In this document: positions 1 to 8,759 of the stretch, piece by piece | Position numbering within the stretch: the first letter of the stretch is position 1 | How the letters are laid out: every line of letters begins with the position of its first letter | DNA from: JAAYED01 sp040772225 | Lineage (GTDB): Bacteria; Chloroflexota; Anaerolineae; UBA1429 | Direction of reading: 5' to 3' | NCBI GenBank assembly: GCA_040772225.1 | Contig: JAXGYO010000002.1 | Location: 806,001-870,000, forward strand | DNA length: 64,000 nt | Notes under the pieces: generated by a model | The model's input: only the letters and a program-made list of their open reading frames with translations | Told to the model about the DNA's origin: nothing | Databases searched by the model: none | Made by a program: the position numbers and the translations under genes

Positions 1-10
1 CGTAAAAGGG

Positions 11-289
11 ATGGCCGACCAAATCGCCCTTTCCAGGGCGGACCAGCAGGGGGCTACTGTTGTGCTGCTCGACACTGTGCAGCTGGGCATCTGGACCGAA
101 GAGGCCGCTGCTGCGGAACTTGAGGACCTCACCCATGGTCATCCCCTAAAGACAGCAGTCACTGTGCCGGCTGAAGCTGTGGACCACTTGGCGCGCATAA
201 TTCAGCGCGCCTTTCAGAGCGGCGAGCTCGCAGGTCCGCGTCCGGAGCTCAGTGAAACCGGCGAAGCAACGAGACAGGCGGACTTGTAG
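11..289 (+). CDS. Unrecognised protein, possibly the 3' end of a longer gene
   Basis: An open frame runs from the left window edge (base 2) to the stop at 289. The first ATG is at 11, preceded only by a purine stretch too close to be a good ribosome site, so this may be the C-terminal part of a longer gene cut by the window. The 92 visible residues are soluble and acidic, with no transmembrane stretch and no motif I recognise. It lies 26 bases upstream of zwf on the same strand, so co-transcription with a pentose-phosphate gene is plausible, but I assign no function. Confidence 0.45.
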   Translation: MADQIALSRADQQGATVVLLDTVQLGIWTEEAAAAELEDLTHGHPLKTAVTVPAEAVDHLARIIQRAFQSGELAGPRPELSETGEATRQADL

Positions 290-315
290 AGCCACCGCAC
301 GATCTGGGGGTATCT

Positions 316-1812
316 ATGCCAGACACACAACCCGAAGCCACGACCATCTTTATCTTTGGGGCTTCGGGCGACCTGACCCGCCGCAAGCTCATTCCAGCCA
401 TTCACAGCCTCAACTGTGAGGGCTTGCTGCATCGAGACACGCGCATCATTGGATCCGCTCGTAGCGACCTCGACCATGAGCAGTATTCCGCCTCCCTGCT
501 GGAGGGCGTGACGGACTATGCACGCCTCAAGCCGGGAATGTGCGAGCGCTGGGACCTGTTCAGCAAGCGTATACACTACCAGGCCGGTGATTATGATGAT
601 CCGGAAACGTACCGCCAACTGGAAGCGCTCCAGGCCAGGCTAGATGAGACCGGCAATCCTGCCCCAAACAGGATCTTTTATCTGGCCATCCCCCCGACGC
701 TTTATCCGGAGGTTATCCGGCGGATCGGTGAGTCCGGCCTGAATGAGAACCCCAGGGGCTGGTCGCGGATTATCATTGAAAAGCCCTTTGGCTCGGACCT
801 GGAGAGCGCGCGCGGCCTGAACGACGTGCTCCACACCGTGTTCGATGAGTCCCAGATCTACCGCATCGACCACTATCTGGGTAAAGAGACTGTCCAGAAC
901 ATCCTGTTTTTCCGCTTTGGGAATGCCATCTTTGAGCCGCTCTGGAATCGCAGCTATGTGGACCATGTTCAGATCACGATGTCTGAGACTGTCGGGGTTG
1001 GCCACCGGGGGGGATACTATGACCGGGCCGGTGTTCTGAGAGATATGTTCCAGAACCACCTTCTGCAGCTCTTGACATTGACAGCCATGGAGCCGCCTTC
1101 AGTGCTGAACGCGAAAACGCTGCGTGACCAAAAAACGCAGGTACTACAGGCTCTCCGTCCCCTGTCTCCAGCCGATGGCGTCTACGGTCAGTACGATGGT
1201 TACCGGCAGGAGCGGCACGTTGCGCCGGACTCACAGACACCCACGTATATCGCGCTGCGTCTGTTCATCGACAACTGGCGCTGGCGTGACGTCCCCTTTT
1301 ATGTTCGATCCGGCAAAAAGCTCTGCCACAAGACGACAGAGATCACCCTGCAGTTCAAGGCGGTGCCCCACCGTCTGTTCCTGGATGCCGGCGAGTTACC
1401 CCCCAACCGGCTTTCGCTGGTCATTCAACCAAACGAGAGCGTCCACCTGCGATTTGAGGCCAAGCGGCCAGGGTCCGGGATGCGGGCTGAGCCGGTGAAC
1501 ATGGTCTTTCGTTACGGCAGCCACTTTGGTGATTATGCCCTCCCCGACGCCTACGAGCGGCTGCTACTGGACGCCATCCAGGGCGATGCCTCGTTATTCG
1601 CACGGAGCGATGAGATCGAGCTGGCCTGGCGCCTGACGGACGAACTCACCGTTCCCGTAGAACCCTGCCCCTACAAGGGGGGCAGCAGTGGTCCCGCACA
1701 GGCAGACACGTTCATAGAGAGCGACGGACGCCGCTGGTTCCCGATGGACGAAAACCATCCGCACGACTACCCTGAAGACGATGGTCAGATACCCGGCGAG
1801 GACGAGGCCTGA
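316..1812 (+). CDS. zwf: Glucose-6-phosphate 1-dehydrogenase
   Basis: Oxidises glucose 6-phosphate to 6-phosphogluconolactone with NAD(P)+, the entry step of the oxidative pentose phosphate pathway, in the cytosol. The 498-residue length is typical. The N-terminal dinucleotide-binding loop GASGDLTRRK begins at residue 15, and the active-site signature RIDHYLGKE spans residues 183-191 with the substrate-binding His186 and Lys190. The EKPFG motif of the family lies just before it. The ATG at 316 follows a GGGGG ribosome site at about five bases. The gene ends about 140 bases before the ATP synthase operon, which has its own promoter. Confidence 0.97.
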   Translation: MPDTQPEATTIFIFGASGDLTRRKLIPAIHSLNCEGLLHRDTRIIGSARSDLDHEQYSASLLEGVTDYARLKPGMCERWDLFSKRIHYQAGDYDDPETYRQLEALQARLDETGNPAPNRIFYLAIPPTLYPEVIRRIGESGLNENPRGWSRIIIEKPFGSDLESARGLNDVLHTVFDESQIYRIDHYLGKETVQNILFFRFGNAIFEPLWNRSYVDHVQITMSETVGVGHRGGYYDRAGVLRDMFQNHLLQLLTLTAMEPPSVLNAKTLRDQKTQVLQALRPLSPADGVYGQYDGYRQERHVAPDSQTPTYIALRLFIDNWRWRDVPFYVRSGKKLCHKTTEITLQFKAVPHRLFLDAGELPPNRLSLVIQPNESVHLRFEAKRPGSGMRAEPVNMVFRYGSHFGDYALPDAYERLLLDAIQGDASLFARSDEIELAWRLTDELTVPVEPCPYKGGSSGPAQADTFIESDGRRWFPMDENHPHDYPEDDGQIPGEDEA

Positions 1813-1861
1813 GGCTGTGCTGGCAGCGACTTGCCTAACACTGTCATCAATGCCGAAAGGT

Positions 1862-1890
1862 TTGACGCTCTCCTTACAGGGGTGTATCAT
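1862..1890 (+). promoter_or_regulatory. Promoter of the ATP synthase operon
   Basis: TTGACG (1862-1867) and TATCAT (1885-1890) are separated by 17 bases, each one mismatch from the sigma-70 consensus. Initiation would fall near 1897, giving a leader of about 55 bases before the first gene at 1951. Confidence 0.65.
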
Positions 1891-1950
1891 TTCACCCTTG
1901 GTGCAGTGCGGCACCGGTGACGTCCGCCAGGGCGAGAGCTCGGAGCACGC

Positions 1951-2421
1951 ATGAACAACAAGAGACAGATCGCTGGCCTTGCTACGGAACTGGGCATGAC
2001 CATGGGCCTGACCGCAGCCGGGCTGATCTTCCTTGGACTGTGGGTCGGAAGACAGGTTGACAGCCTCCTCGGCACAGCCCCATATGCGACGATTCTCCTG
2101 CTCATCGCTGGTATCGTGATCGGTCAGATCGCGATCATCCGCCTGGCCATCCGCACGAGAGAGTATTTGAACGACAGCGACACAGCTGGCTATGCTTTCT
2201 CTGGATTGGGCAACGGGCTCAAGACAGCTGTAAAGGCCCTGGTACTTGTGGCGCTGCCCGTAATCCTGCGAGTGCCTGGCATCTGGCTCGATCGCTATCT
2301 GGGCACTGAGATTGTGTTTTCGTTGATTCTGGTCGTTGTGGGGTTGGTGATCGCAGTGGTCGGATTGTTGGACATTGTCGAATCTATGCGTGCGACAGAC
2401 CGCGAGGGAGATAGCACGTGA
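1951..2421 (+). CDS. AtpZ/AtpI-like protein with two tandem AtpZ-type modules
   Basis: First gene of the ATP synthase operon, where many bacteria encode AtpI or AtpZ, small membrane proteins linked to c-ring assembly or Mg/Ca transport. The 156-residue product has four predicted membrane segments arranged as two hairpins. Residues about 8-68 contain the AtpZ-type pattern GLWVGRQVDSLLGT, and residues about 88-146 contain a similar GIWLDRYLGT followed by a hydrophobic segment, which suggests an internal duplication. AtpZ proteins are usually about 70-100 residues with one hairpin. The stop codon overlaps the GTG start of atpB. The position and first module are clear; the duplication is my inference from the aligned motif. 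Confidence 0.75.
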   Translation: MNNKRQIAGLATELGMTMGLTAAGLIFLGLWVGRQVDSLLGTAPYATILLLIAGIVIGQIAIIRLAIRTREYLNDSDTAGYAFSGLGNGLKTAVKALVLVALPVILRVPGIWLDRYLGTEIVFSLILVVVGLVIAVVGLLDIVESMRATDREGDST

Positions 2422-3299
2422 TCAAAAAGGTACTGATCGGCCTTGCCATCGTCGCCATCATTGGCGCAAACCTCTACGCACCCCTTCGGCTCGATGAGCT
2501 GAACATTGTAGTCAGCGCTGAGGTGCTATTCGAGGTGGGGCCGTTCGTCGTCACAAACTCAATACTCACAACCTGGGTCGTGATGGCCATACTCACGATC
2601 CTGGCGTGGATCGTCCGCAGCAGGTTGGTTGAATGCCCCGCTCCGCGCTCTGCTCAGAATATCGTGCAGACCATTTTTGAGGGGTTGCTTGACTATCTGG
2701 AGCGCTTTGCCGGGCCCCTGGCACGCAAGTACTTTACCATCGCCGCCAGTTTTTTCATCTCGATTCTTGCAATGAACCTGTTCTCACTGTTCCCGGGCTT
2801 TGGAAGCATCGGTCTCTGGCGTGGAGAAGGCGAGGTCAGGGAGTTCATCCCACTGCTGCGTGGCGCCACAGCCGACCTCAATACCACTGTCGCGCTCGCG
2901 TTCTTATCTGTACTCTCCGCACAGGTCTTTGGCATCTATATTCAGGGGCCACTTACCTACATCAGCCGCTTTGTTCGCATCGGTTCGTTCGTAGAGTTCT
3001 TCCGGCAGCTGCCATCTGGCAAGGTCCAGCCCGGATTGCTCCTCAATGGCGTACTTGACCTCTTTATCGGGTTGCTTGAGATCTTTGAGGAGCTGACCAA
3101 AGTGCTCTCCTTTTCCTTTCGTCTCTTTGGAAACATGTTTGGGGGCGAGGTTCTGCTGCTGGTGATCGCCTTTATCCTGCCCTATGTCATATCTTTGCCC
3201 TTTATCGGGCTGGAGATCATGTCTGGATTCGTCCAGGCCGTGATCTTTATGATTCTTAGCACCGCCTTTGCTGTCCGCGCCGCATCGACACACGGCTGA
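2418..3299 (+). CDS. atpB: ATP synthase subunit a
   Basis: Membrane stator subunit of Fo that forms the two proton half-channels against the c-ring. It has 293 residues with several hydrophobic segments. The hallmark SFRLFGNMFGGEVLLLVI segment near residues 230-250 carries the essential arginine that faces the c-ring glutamate. The start is GTG at 2418, overlapping the stop of the preceding gene, which indicates translational coupling. The N-terminus has an extra hydrophobic segment and a short loop before the core. It lies in the order a-c-b-delta-alpha-gamma-beta-epsilon. Confidence 0.95.
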   Translation: MIKKVLIGLAIVAIIGANLYAPLRLDELNIVVSAEVLFEVGPFVVTNSILTTWVVMAILTILAWIVRSRLVECPAPRSAQNIVQTIFEGLLDYLERFAGPLARKYFTIAASFFISILAMNLFSLFPGFGSIGLWRGEGEVREFIPLLRGATADLNTTVALAFLSVLSAQVFGIYIQGPLTYISRFVRIGSFVEFFRQLPSGKVQPGLLLNGVLDLFIGLLEIFEELTKVLSFSFRLFGNMFGGEVLLLVIAFILPYVISLPFIGLEIMSGFVQAVIFMILSTAFAVRAASTHG

Positions 3300-3344
3300 C
3301 AGGCTAGACGGCAGTCGCAGCAAATTCGTCTATAGGAGTAACAC

Positions 3345-3569
3345 ATGGAAATCACGCCGGATCTGGTGGCAGGGTTGACAATCGCACTGGGGAGCCTGGG
3401 GCCGTCCATCGCAATCGGCAGATTGGCGTCTGCAGCCATGGAGGCGCTGGGCCGCAATCCGGAGGCTGAGCGCGCTGTGAGCACCAACCTCATCATCGCT
3501 CTGGCCTTTACGGAGGCCATCGCCATTTACGCTCTTGTGGTGGCGCTTGCCGTCAAGTTTGTCTCGTAG
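3345..3569 (+). CDS. atpE: ATP synthase subunit c
   Basis: Proteolipid that forms the rotating c-ring. The 74 residues make two transmembrane helices joined by the polar loop GRNPEAE. The carboxylate that carries the ion is the Glu in the second helix (AFTEAIAIY). Compared with the Na+-binding ring of Propionigenium/Ilyobacter, the Gln of helix 1 is Ile here and the Ser after the Glu is Ala. Both Na+ ligands are therefore missing and a proton ring is expected. A TAGGAG ribosome site precedes the ATG by six bases. Confidence 0.95.
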   Translation: MEITPDLVAGLTIALGSLGPSIAIGRLASAAMEALGRNPEAERAVSTNLIIALAFTEAIAIYALVVALAVKFVS

Positions 3570-3597
3570 ATGAGCCGGGTTACGAAAGGAAGTCGCC

Positions 3598-4089
3598 GTG
3601 GGTGAACTAGGACTTGACCCGCGTCTGCTCTTGTCACAGATCGTCAACTTTACGTTGATGGTCCTGATCCTGCATCGCTTGCTTCACAAGCCGCTGTTGG
3701 CGGCACTTGAAGCGCGTGCCAAACGCGTAGAGGAGAGCCTGGCCAAGGCCAAAGCCGCCGACGAGTTGCTGGCCACGATGCAGCAGCGGTACAGTGACGA
3801 GATAGACCGTGCCCAACGCGAGGCGCATGATATTATCGAGCAAGGCACACAGGCCGCAGAACAGCAGCGCCAGGAGATTCTCGCCGCTGCCCGGGAAGAG
3901 GCCCAACAGATCATCACGCGCGCTCAAACACAGGCCGAGCGCGAGCTGCAACTGGGCGAGATCGCCCTCCGACAGGAGATTGTCGACCTTTCCATTGCTG
4001 CAGCATCCCAGGTCATTGGCCAGGATCTGGATGAAGCTGAGCACCACAGGCTCATCGAAGAGTTCCTCGCGCAGGTGGGGGCTTCATGA
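3598..4089 (+). CDS. atpF: ATP synthase subunit b
   Basis: Peripheral stalk subunit that links Fo to F1. The 163 residues comprise a short N-terminal membrane anchor (about residues 9-28) followed by a long, highly charged Ala/Glu/Gln-rich helix expected to form the right-handed coiled coil, with a C-terminal segment that should meet the delta subunit. The GTG start at 3598 follows AAAGGAAG. Only one b gene is present, so a homodimeric stalk is expected. The stop overlaps the atpH ATG as ATGA. Confidence 0.93.
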   Translation: MGELGLDPRLLLSQIVNFTLMVLILHRLLHKPLLAALEARAKRVEESLAKAKAADELLATMQQRYSDEIDRAQREAHDIIEQGTQAAEQQRQEILAAAREEAQQIITRAQTQAERELQLGEIALRQEIVDLSIAAASQVIGQDLDEAEHHRLIEEFLAQVGAS

Positions 4090-4454
4090 CCACTAACGCT
4101 TCGGCCGCTCTTGCTGACGCACTTGGCCCGCAGCACAGCGACAGCCTCTTTGCGCCTGACGGCACCGTGCTGCTTGAGCAATCGCCGCAGCTCGCCCAGG
4201 TGCGCGTTGTGGTGCCCCTGACGCAAGATGAAGAGACGCGGCTCCGTGCCTATCTGGAGCGCATCGTCGGACGCGCCGTGGAGATGGATGTGCGCACGGA
4301 CCGCTCCATCCTCGGCGGGGTGTGGGTGCGCATGGATGACCTTGTGATCGACGGCACCGTCCGAGCGCGCTTGAGCGCCCTGCACGAGCGCCTGTGCGCC
4401 AGCTGCGTCATTCCCCAGGGCGCCGGCCCCGGCCGTCACAGGGAGAGTCAATGA
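4086..4454 (+). CDS. atpH: ATP synthase delta subunit, C-terminal domain only
   Basis: The product aligns by eye with the C-terminal half of delta/OSCP: the VRVVVPLTQDEE strand near residues 40-50 and the signature RSILGGVWVRMDDLVIDGTV near residues 74-93. The usual protein is about 175-185 residues. This one is 122 and lacks the N-terminal six-helix domain that clamps the alpha N-termini at the top of F1. There is no room for a missing half: the ATG overlaps the atpF stop (ATGA), and the stop overlaps the atpA ATG (ATGA). The frame is intact and the coupling is normal, so this looks like an evolved short form, not a broken gene. The identity is good; the function of the short form is uncertain. 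Confidence 0.8.
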   Translation: MTTNASAALADALGPQHSDSLFAPDGTVLLEQSPQLAQVRVVVPLTQDEETRLRAYLERIVGRAVEMDVRTDRSILGGVWVRMDDLVIDGTVRARLSALHERLCASCVIPQGAGPGRHRESQ

Positions 4455-5989
4455 ACGACAGTCCTCACGAGTATGCGCCTGGACTGGCACGCGTCCTGCA
4501 AGAGTTCAGGGAGGAGATCGCTCAGTTCGAGTACACCCCCGAGCCGGTGTCCATGGGCACCGTTATGGACGTGGGGGAGAGCATTGTCCACGTGTCCGGG
4601 CTCCGCCAGGTCATGGTCGGTGAGATCCTCCGGTTCGACAACGATTCTCTCGGTATGGCCCTGAATCTCACTACTGAGAGCGTCGGCGCCATCATCATGG
4701 GCTCCAACGAGGGCATCGTGCGCGGGGGTAACGTTCAAGCACTGGGCTATGTGGCCTCTGTGCCCGTGGGAGAGCAGATGCTGGGGCGCGTGGTCGACGC
4801 CCTCGGTCGCCCTGTCGACGGCAAAGGGCCCATCAGCACGGCACAGGTGCGGCCCATTGAGAGACCCGCCCCCGGCATTATCGAGCGCGCCCCGGTAGAC
4901 CAACCTCTGACCACTGGAATAAAGGCTGTCGATGCCCTGGTCCCCATCGGGCGCGGCCAGCGCCAGCTGATCATCGGTGACCGGCAGACCGGCAAGACAA
5001 CCATGGCAGTCGATACCATACTGAACCAGCGCCCGGATGATGTGCTGTGTATCTATGTCGCTATCGGCCAAAAGCTTTCCAACGTCGCCCAGGTCGTTGA
5101 CGCGCTGCAGCGCAGCGGCGCAATGGAGCACACGGTTGTGATCACTGCTGAGGCCAGCGCCCCTGCGGCTCTTCAGTACATCGCGCCCTATGCGGGCTGT
5201 GCCATGGCCGAAGAGTTCATGCATAGCGGGCGTGACACCCTGGTGGTCTATGATGATTTGACCAAGCATGCCTGGGCCTACCGGCAGCTGTCCTTGCTCC
5301 TACGCCGCCCGCCGGGCCGTGAGGCCTATCCTGGTGACATCTTCTACCTCCACGCACGCCTTCTCGAGCGAGCGGGTCGCCTCGACGAGCTTCGCGGGGG
5401 CGGCTCGATGACAGCCGTGCCCATTGTTGAAACGCAACTAGGAGACCTCGCGGCCTACATTCCGACGAATATCATCTCCATCACAGATGGGCAGATCTAT
5501 CTAGAGACCGAGTTATTTCATAGCGGCGTTCGCCCGGCCATCAATGCCGGCCTCTCTGTATCGCGCGTGGGGGGCGCGGCCCAGAGTCCCGCCATGCGTC
5601 AGGTAGCCGGGCAAATTCGCCTTGACATGGCACAGTACCGTGAGCTGCAGGCCTTTTCTCAGTTCGGTACCGACCTGGATGCGGCCACCCAGACTGCCCT
5701 GAACCGCGGCGCGCGGCTTGTGGAGCTCATCAAGCAGCCGCAACACACTTATTTTGCGCCGGAGGATCAGGTGGCCATCTTTTTCGCGGCCACCCATGGC
5801 TATCTTCAGAACGTGGCAATCGACGAGGTCTCCGAGTTCGAGTCGCTGCTGGTGCAATACCTCAATCGTGAGCGACAGAGTGTGCGCAACGCCATAGCCT
5901 TTGAACGCCGAATGACGCCGCAACTTGAGAATGCCCTGAGTCTCGCGCTGAACGATTTCCAGCGCACCACCTGGGAGAACCGAGGGTGA
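4451..5989 (+). CDS. atpA: ATP synthase subunit alpha
   Basis: Non-catalytic nucleotide-binding subunit of the F1 hexamer. The product is 512 residues, the usual length. The Walker A loop is GDRQTGKTTMAVDT and the alpha signature follows near the C-terminal part (PAINAGLSVSRVGGAAQ). The start at ATG 4451 has a GGGAGAG ribosome site. A longer upstream reading of the same frame lacks conservation and would overlap atpH by about 60 bases, so I reject it. The N-terminal strand that normally binds the delta N-domain is present, although delta lacks that domain here. Confidence 0.96.
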   Translation: MNDSPHEYAPGLARVLQEFREEIAQFEYTPEPVSMGTVMDVGESIVHVSGLRQVMVGEILRFDNDSLGMALNLTTESVGAIIMGSNEGIVRGGNVQALGYVASVPVGEQMLGRVVDALGRPVDGKGPISTAQVRPIERPAPGIIERAPVDQPLTTGIKAVDALVPIGRGQRQLIIGDRQTGKTTMAVDTILNQRPDDVLCIYVAIGQKLSNVAQVVDALQRSGAMEHTVVITAEASAPAALQYIAPYAGCAMAEEFMHSGRDTLVVYDDLTKHAWAYRQLSLLLRRPPGREAYPGDIFYLHARLLERAGRLDELRGGGSMTAVPIVETQLGDLAAYIPTNIISITDGQIYLETELFHSGVRPAINAGLSVSRVGGAAQSPAMRQVAGQIRLDMAQYRELQAFSQFGTDLDAATQTALNRGARLVELIKQPQHTYFAPEDQVAIFFAATHGYLQNVAIDEVSEFESLLVQYLNRERQSVRNAIAFERRMTPQLENALSLALNDFQRTTWENRG

Positions 5990-5992
5990 TGC

Positions 5993-6853
5993 ATGCCATC
6001 ACTGCGTGAGATTCGTGGCCATATGCGCAGCGTGACAGGCATCGCGCAGGTGGTTCACGCGATGGAGGCTGTATCCTCCGTCACAACGCACCGGCTGCAG
6101 GAGCGCGTAGACGATTCTGTGGCCTATACCGAAACCGCCTGGCGCATCCTCGCCAGACTCGCCGCAATGGACATCCCGGAGATATTCTCTACAGCCGCGT
6201 TCAGCGGAAGCCTGTCCGGAGACCGCACCTGCGTGCTGCTCATCAGCAGCAATCGCGGCATGGCCGGAGCTTTCGATCAGAATGTGATCCGGCTGGCGAT
6301 GGAGTACATCGAGAGCGTACGGGATGGCGTTGAGGTCATCACGATTGGTTCTCAGGGTCACGATGCCCTTTTGCGGCGCGGGATCGACGTGGTCGCCGAT
6401 TGGAGCCAGCTCAACGAGCACGTCCGGATGGATCAAGTTTCCCCCATCGCCACCTATATCCTGCGGGGGCTCGACGCTCGGAACTTTGATCGTGCAGTCA
6501 TTATGTACACACAGTTCCGTGGTGCCCAGCGGCACCGCCCGACGACACGGTTACTCCTGCCAGTTGAGCTGGGTGAGGCGCCAAAGCCACGGCAATTCTA
6601 CTACGAGCCCGGCGTATCCGAGCTTGTAGAAACGCTCCTGCCCAGGGCAATCCAGGCCAGTATCCACCTCGCTCTGCTCGAGTCGCTGACAGCAGAGCAC
6701 GCCGCACGCGCGGTCGCCATGCGTTCAGCCAGTAGCAACGCACGCGAGCTGGCCGACCATCTGCGGCTCACCTACAACAAGTCGCGACAGCAGGCGATAA
6801 CTGCAGAGATGAACGAAGTAAGCAGCGCCCTGACGCTCGAGAGCGGGAGTTGA
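5993..6853 (+). CDS. atpG: ATP synthase subunit gamma
   Basis: Central rotor shaft of F1. The 286-residue product begins with the family's N-terminal helix (LREIRGHMRSVTGIAQVVHAM) and ends with the C-terminal helix pattern ANELAD/LTYNKSRQQAITAEMNEV, which together form the coiled coil in the alpha/beta cavity. A Rossmann-like middle domain (LLISSNRGMAGAFDQNV) is present. It starts three bases after the atpA stop, with GAGGGTGAT as ribosome site. Confidence 0.95.
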   Translation: MPSLREIRGHMRSVTGIAQVVHAMEAVSSVTTHRLQERVDDSVAYTETAWRILARLAAMDIPEIFSTAAFSGSLSGDRTCVLLISSNRGMAGAFDQNVIRLAMEYIESVRDGVEVITIGSQGHDALLRRGIDVVADWSQLNEHVRMDQVSPIATYILRGLDARNFDRAVIMYTQFRGAQRHRPTTRLLLPVELGEAPKPRQFYYEPGVSELVETLLPRAIQASIHLALLESLTAEHAARAVAMRSASSNARELADHLRLTYNKSRQQAITAEMNEVSSALTLESGS

Positions 6854-6855
6854 GT

Positions 6856-8259
6856 ATGTCCGACGCTCCGTTTGGATACGTCACGCAGATCATCGGGCCG
6901 GTGATTGACATCGCCTTTCCTGAGGGATATTTGCCCCTGATCAACCACGCCATCCGCATCGAATCGAGCGGACAGCCCGATATCATCGTTGAGGTCCAAC
7001 AGCAACTGGATAACGGTGCCGTCCGGTGCGTGGCCATGAGCCCCACCGAAGGTCTGGCGCGGGGCATGAGAGCCGTCGACACGGGAGAGGCCATCACCGT
7101 GCCTGTTGGCGATCAGGTGCTCGGCCGGATGCTGAACGTACTCGGCGAGCCCATCGACGAGCAAGGACCGCTTACTGGAGGACACCGTCTGCCCATTCAC
7201 CGCCCTGCCCCGCCATACACAGAGCAGTCCGTCGAGGTCGAGGTCTATGAGACCGGGATCAAGGCCATCGATTTGCTCACACCGTTCCCCAGGGGTGGCA
7301 AGGTAGGTGTCTTTGGCGGCGCTGGTGTCGGGAAAAGCGTCATTATCTACGAGCTGATTCGCAACATCGCCTATGAGCATGGCGGCTATTCAGTATTCTG
7401 CGGCGTCGGCGAGCGCAGCCGTGAGGGAAACCAGCTCTGGCACGACATGGAAGAGGCCGGGGTTCTGGAAAAGACTGCGCTGGTGTTCGGCCAGATGAAC
7501 GAGCCTCCCGGCGTTCGCGCTCGCGTCGCCCTCACGGGTCTCACCATCGCAGAGGCATTTCGCGATCAGGGCATGGACCTGCTGCTCTTTATCGACAATG
7601 TCTATCGCTTTGTACTGGCAGGCACCGAGATCTCTGCACTGATGGGCCGTATGCCCTCCTCCGTGGGATATCAGCCAACCCTGGCCGCAGAGGTGGGACA
7701 GTTGGAGGAGCGCATCACATCCACCGTAAGGGGCTCCATCACGTCGGTTCAGGCCGTCTATGTCCCCGCTGACGACTATAGCGACCCGGCCCCCGCCACG
7801 GTGTTCGCCCATCTGGACGCGACGATTTCGCTAGAGCGATCGATCGCCGAGCTGGGCATCTATCCCGCTCTCGACCCATTGGCCTCCGCATCACGCATCC
7901 TTGACCCTTCGGTGATCGGGACGGATCACTACCGCACCGCCAGGGATGTGCAGGCGATCCTTCAGCGGTACCATGACCTGCAGGACATTATCGCCATCCT
8001 GGGTCTCGAGGAACTGGGGGCTGAGGACAGGCTCGTGGTGTCGCGGGCGCGCAAGATACAACGCTTCCTGTCACAACCCATGTTTGTGGCTACAGGGTTT
8101 ACGCAGCGCGAGGGGCGCTATGTCCCGATCAGGGAGACGATTCGAGGCTTTCGCGCCATACTAGATGGTGAGATGGATGCTTATCCGGAGCAAGCCTTTT
8201 ACATGCAGGGCACGCTGGATGACGTGATCGCGGCAAGTCAAAAGGCATCCAATGGCTGA
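6856..8259 (+). CDS. atpD: ATP synthase subunit beta
   Basis: Catalytic subunit of F1. The 467 residues include Walker A GGAGVGKSV (Ser where Thr is more common), the Walker B segment LLLFIDNVYRF, and the GRMPSSVGYQPTL signature that contacts gamma. The start is taken as ATG 6856, six bases after GGGAG; the in-frame TTG two codons earlier overlaps that site. The atpG stop lies in the same few bases, so the two are coupled. The stop overlaps the start of atpC. Confidence 0.96.
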   Translation: MSDAPFGYVTQIIGPVIDIAFPEGYLPLINHAIRIESSGQPDIIVEVQQQLDNGAVRCVAMSPTEGLARGMRAVDTGEAITVPVGDQVLGRMLNVLGEPIDEQGPLTGGHRLPIHRPAPPYTEQSVEVEVYETGIKAIDLLTPFPRGGKVGVFGGAGVGKSVIIYELIRNIAYEHGGYSVFCGVGERSREGNQLWHDMEEAGVLEKTALVFGQMNEPPGVRARVALTGLTIAEAFRDQGMDLLLFIDNVYRFVLAGTEISALMGRMPSSVGYQPTLAAEVGQLEERITSTVRGSITSVQAVYVPADDYSDPAPATVFAHLDATISLERSIAELGIYPALDPLASASRILDPSVIGTDHYRTARDVQAILQRYHDLQDIIAILGLEELGAEDRLVVSRARKIQRFLSQPMFVATGFTQREGRYVPIRETIRGFRAILDGEMDAYPEQAFYMQGTLDDVIAASQKASNG

Positions 8260-8710
8260 GAACTCCCAGGCTGGACCGCTCCCCGAGATTCCGTCGCAAC
8301 TCCAGGTCTCCGTTGTGACGGGCGATCACGTGCTCTATCGCGGACCGGCGGTAGAAGTGAGCGCCCCGGCCGTAGGCGGAACCATCACGCTTCGCAGAAA
8401 GCACGCCCCGCTTGTGGCAATGCTTCAGCCCGGCGAACTGGACGTCGTGCATGAGGATGGCACGGACACCTGGGCAGTTGGCGGTGGTTTTGTTGAGGTC
8501 ATCGATAACGTCGTCACTGTTCTGGCCGACACCGCCGAACGGGCAGAAGAGATCGATCTGGCCCTGGCGGAGGAGGCATTGGAGCGCGCCCGGCTACTGG
8601 CCAGAAGATACGAGGCCAGAGAAGAGCTCAGAGCAGCACATGATCTTGCACTGCGACGCTCACGCGCACGGATTGCAGTGGCACGCAAGGCACTTCATCG
8701 AAGAGTATAG
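8252..8710 (+). CDS. atpC: ATP synthase subunit epsilon
   Basis: Rotor subunit that joins gamma to the c-ring and can inhibit ATP hydrolysis. The 152 residues show the N-terminal beta-sandwich (LQVSVVTGDHVLYRG, then the glycine-rich APAVGGTITLRRKHAPLVAMLQPG) and a C-terminal two-helix region rich in Ala/Arg/Glu (residues about 105-150). There is an N-terminal extension of about 12 residues. The ATG at 8252 lies inside the last codons of atpD. Last gene of the operon. Confidence 0.93.
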   Translation: MAENSQAGPLPEIPSQLQVSVVTGDHVLYRGPAVEVSAPAVGGTITLRRKHAPLVAMLQPGELDVVHEDGTDTWAVGGGFVEVIDNVVTVLADTAERAEEIDLALAEEALERARLLARRYEAREELRAAHDLALRRSRARIAVARKALHRRV

Positions 8711-8722
8711 ATGTACTATAAT
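8694..8722 (+). promoter_or_regulatory. Possible murA promoter
   Basis: A perfect TATAAT occupies 8717-8722, just after the atpC stop. The candidate -35 (TTCATC, 8694-8699, 17-base spacer) is weak and lies inside atpC. The leader before murA would be about 30 bases. I found no terminator between atpC and murA, so read-through is also possible. Confidence 0.45.
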
Positions 8723-8759
8723 GAGTTCATGGGAATGACACATCGATGGGGATGATGCT

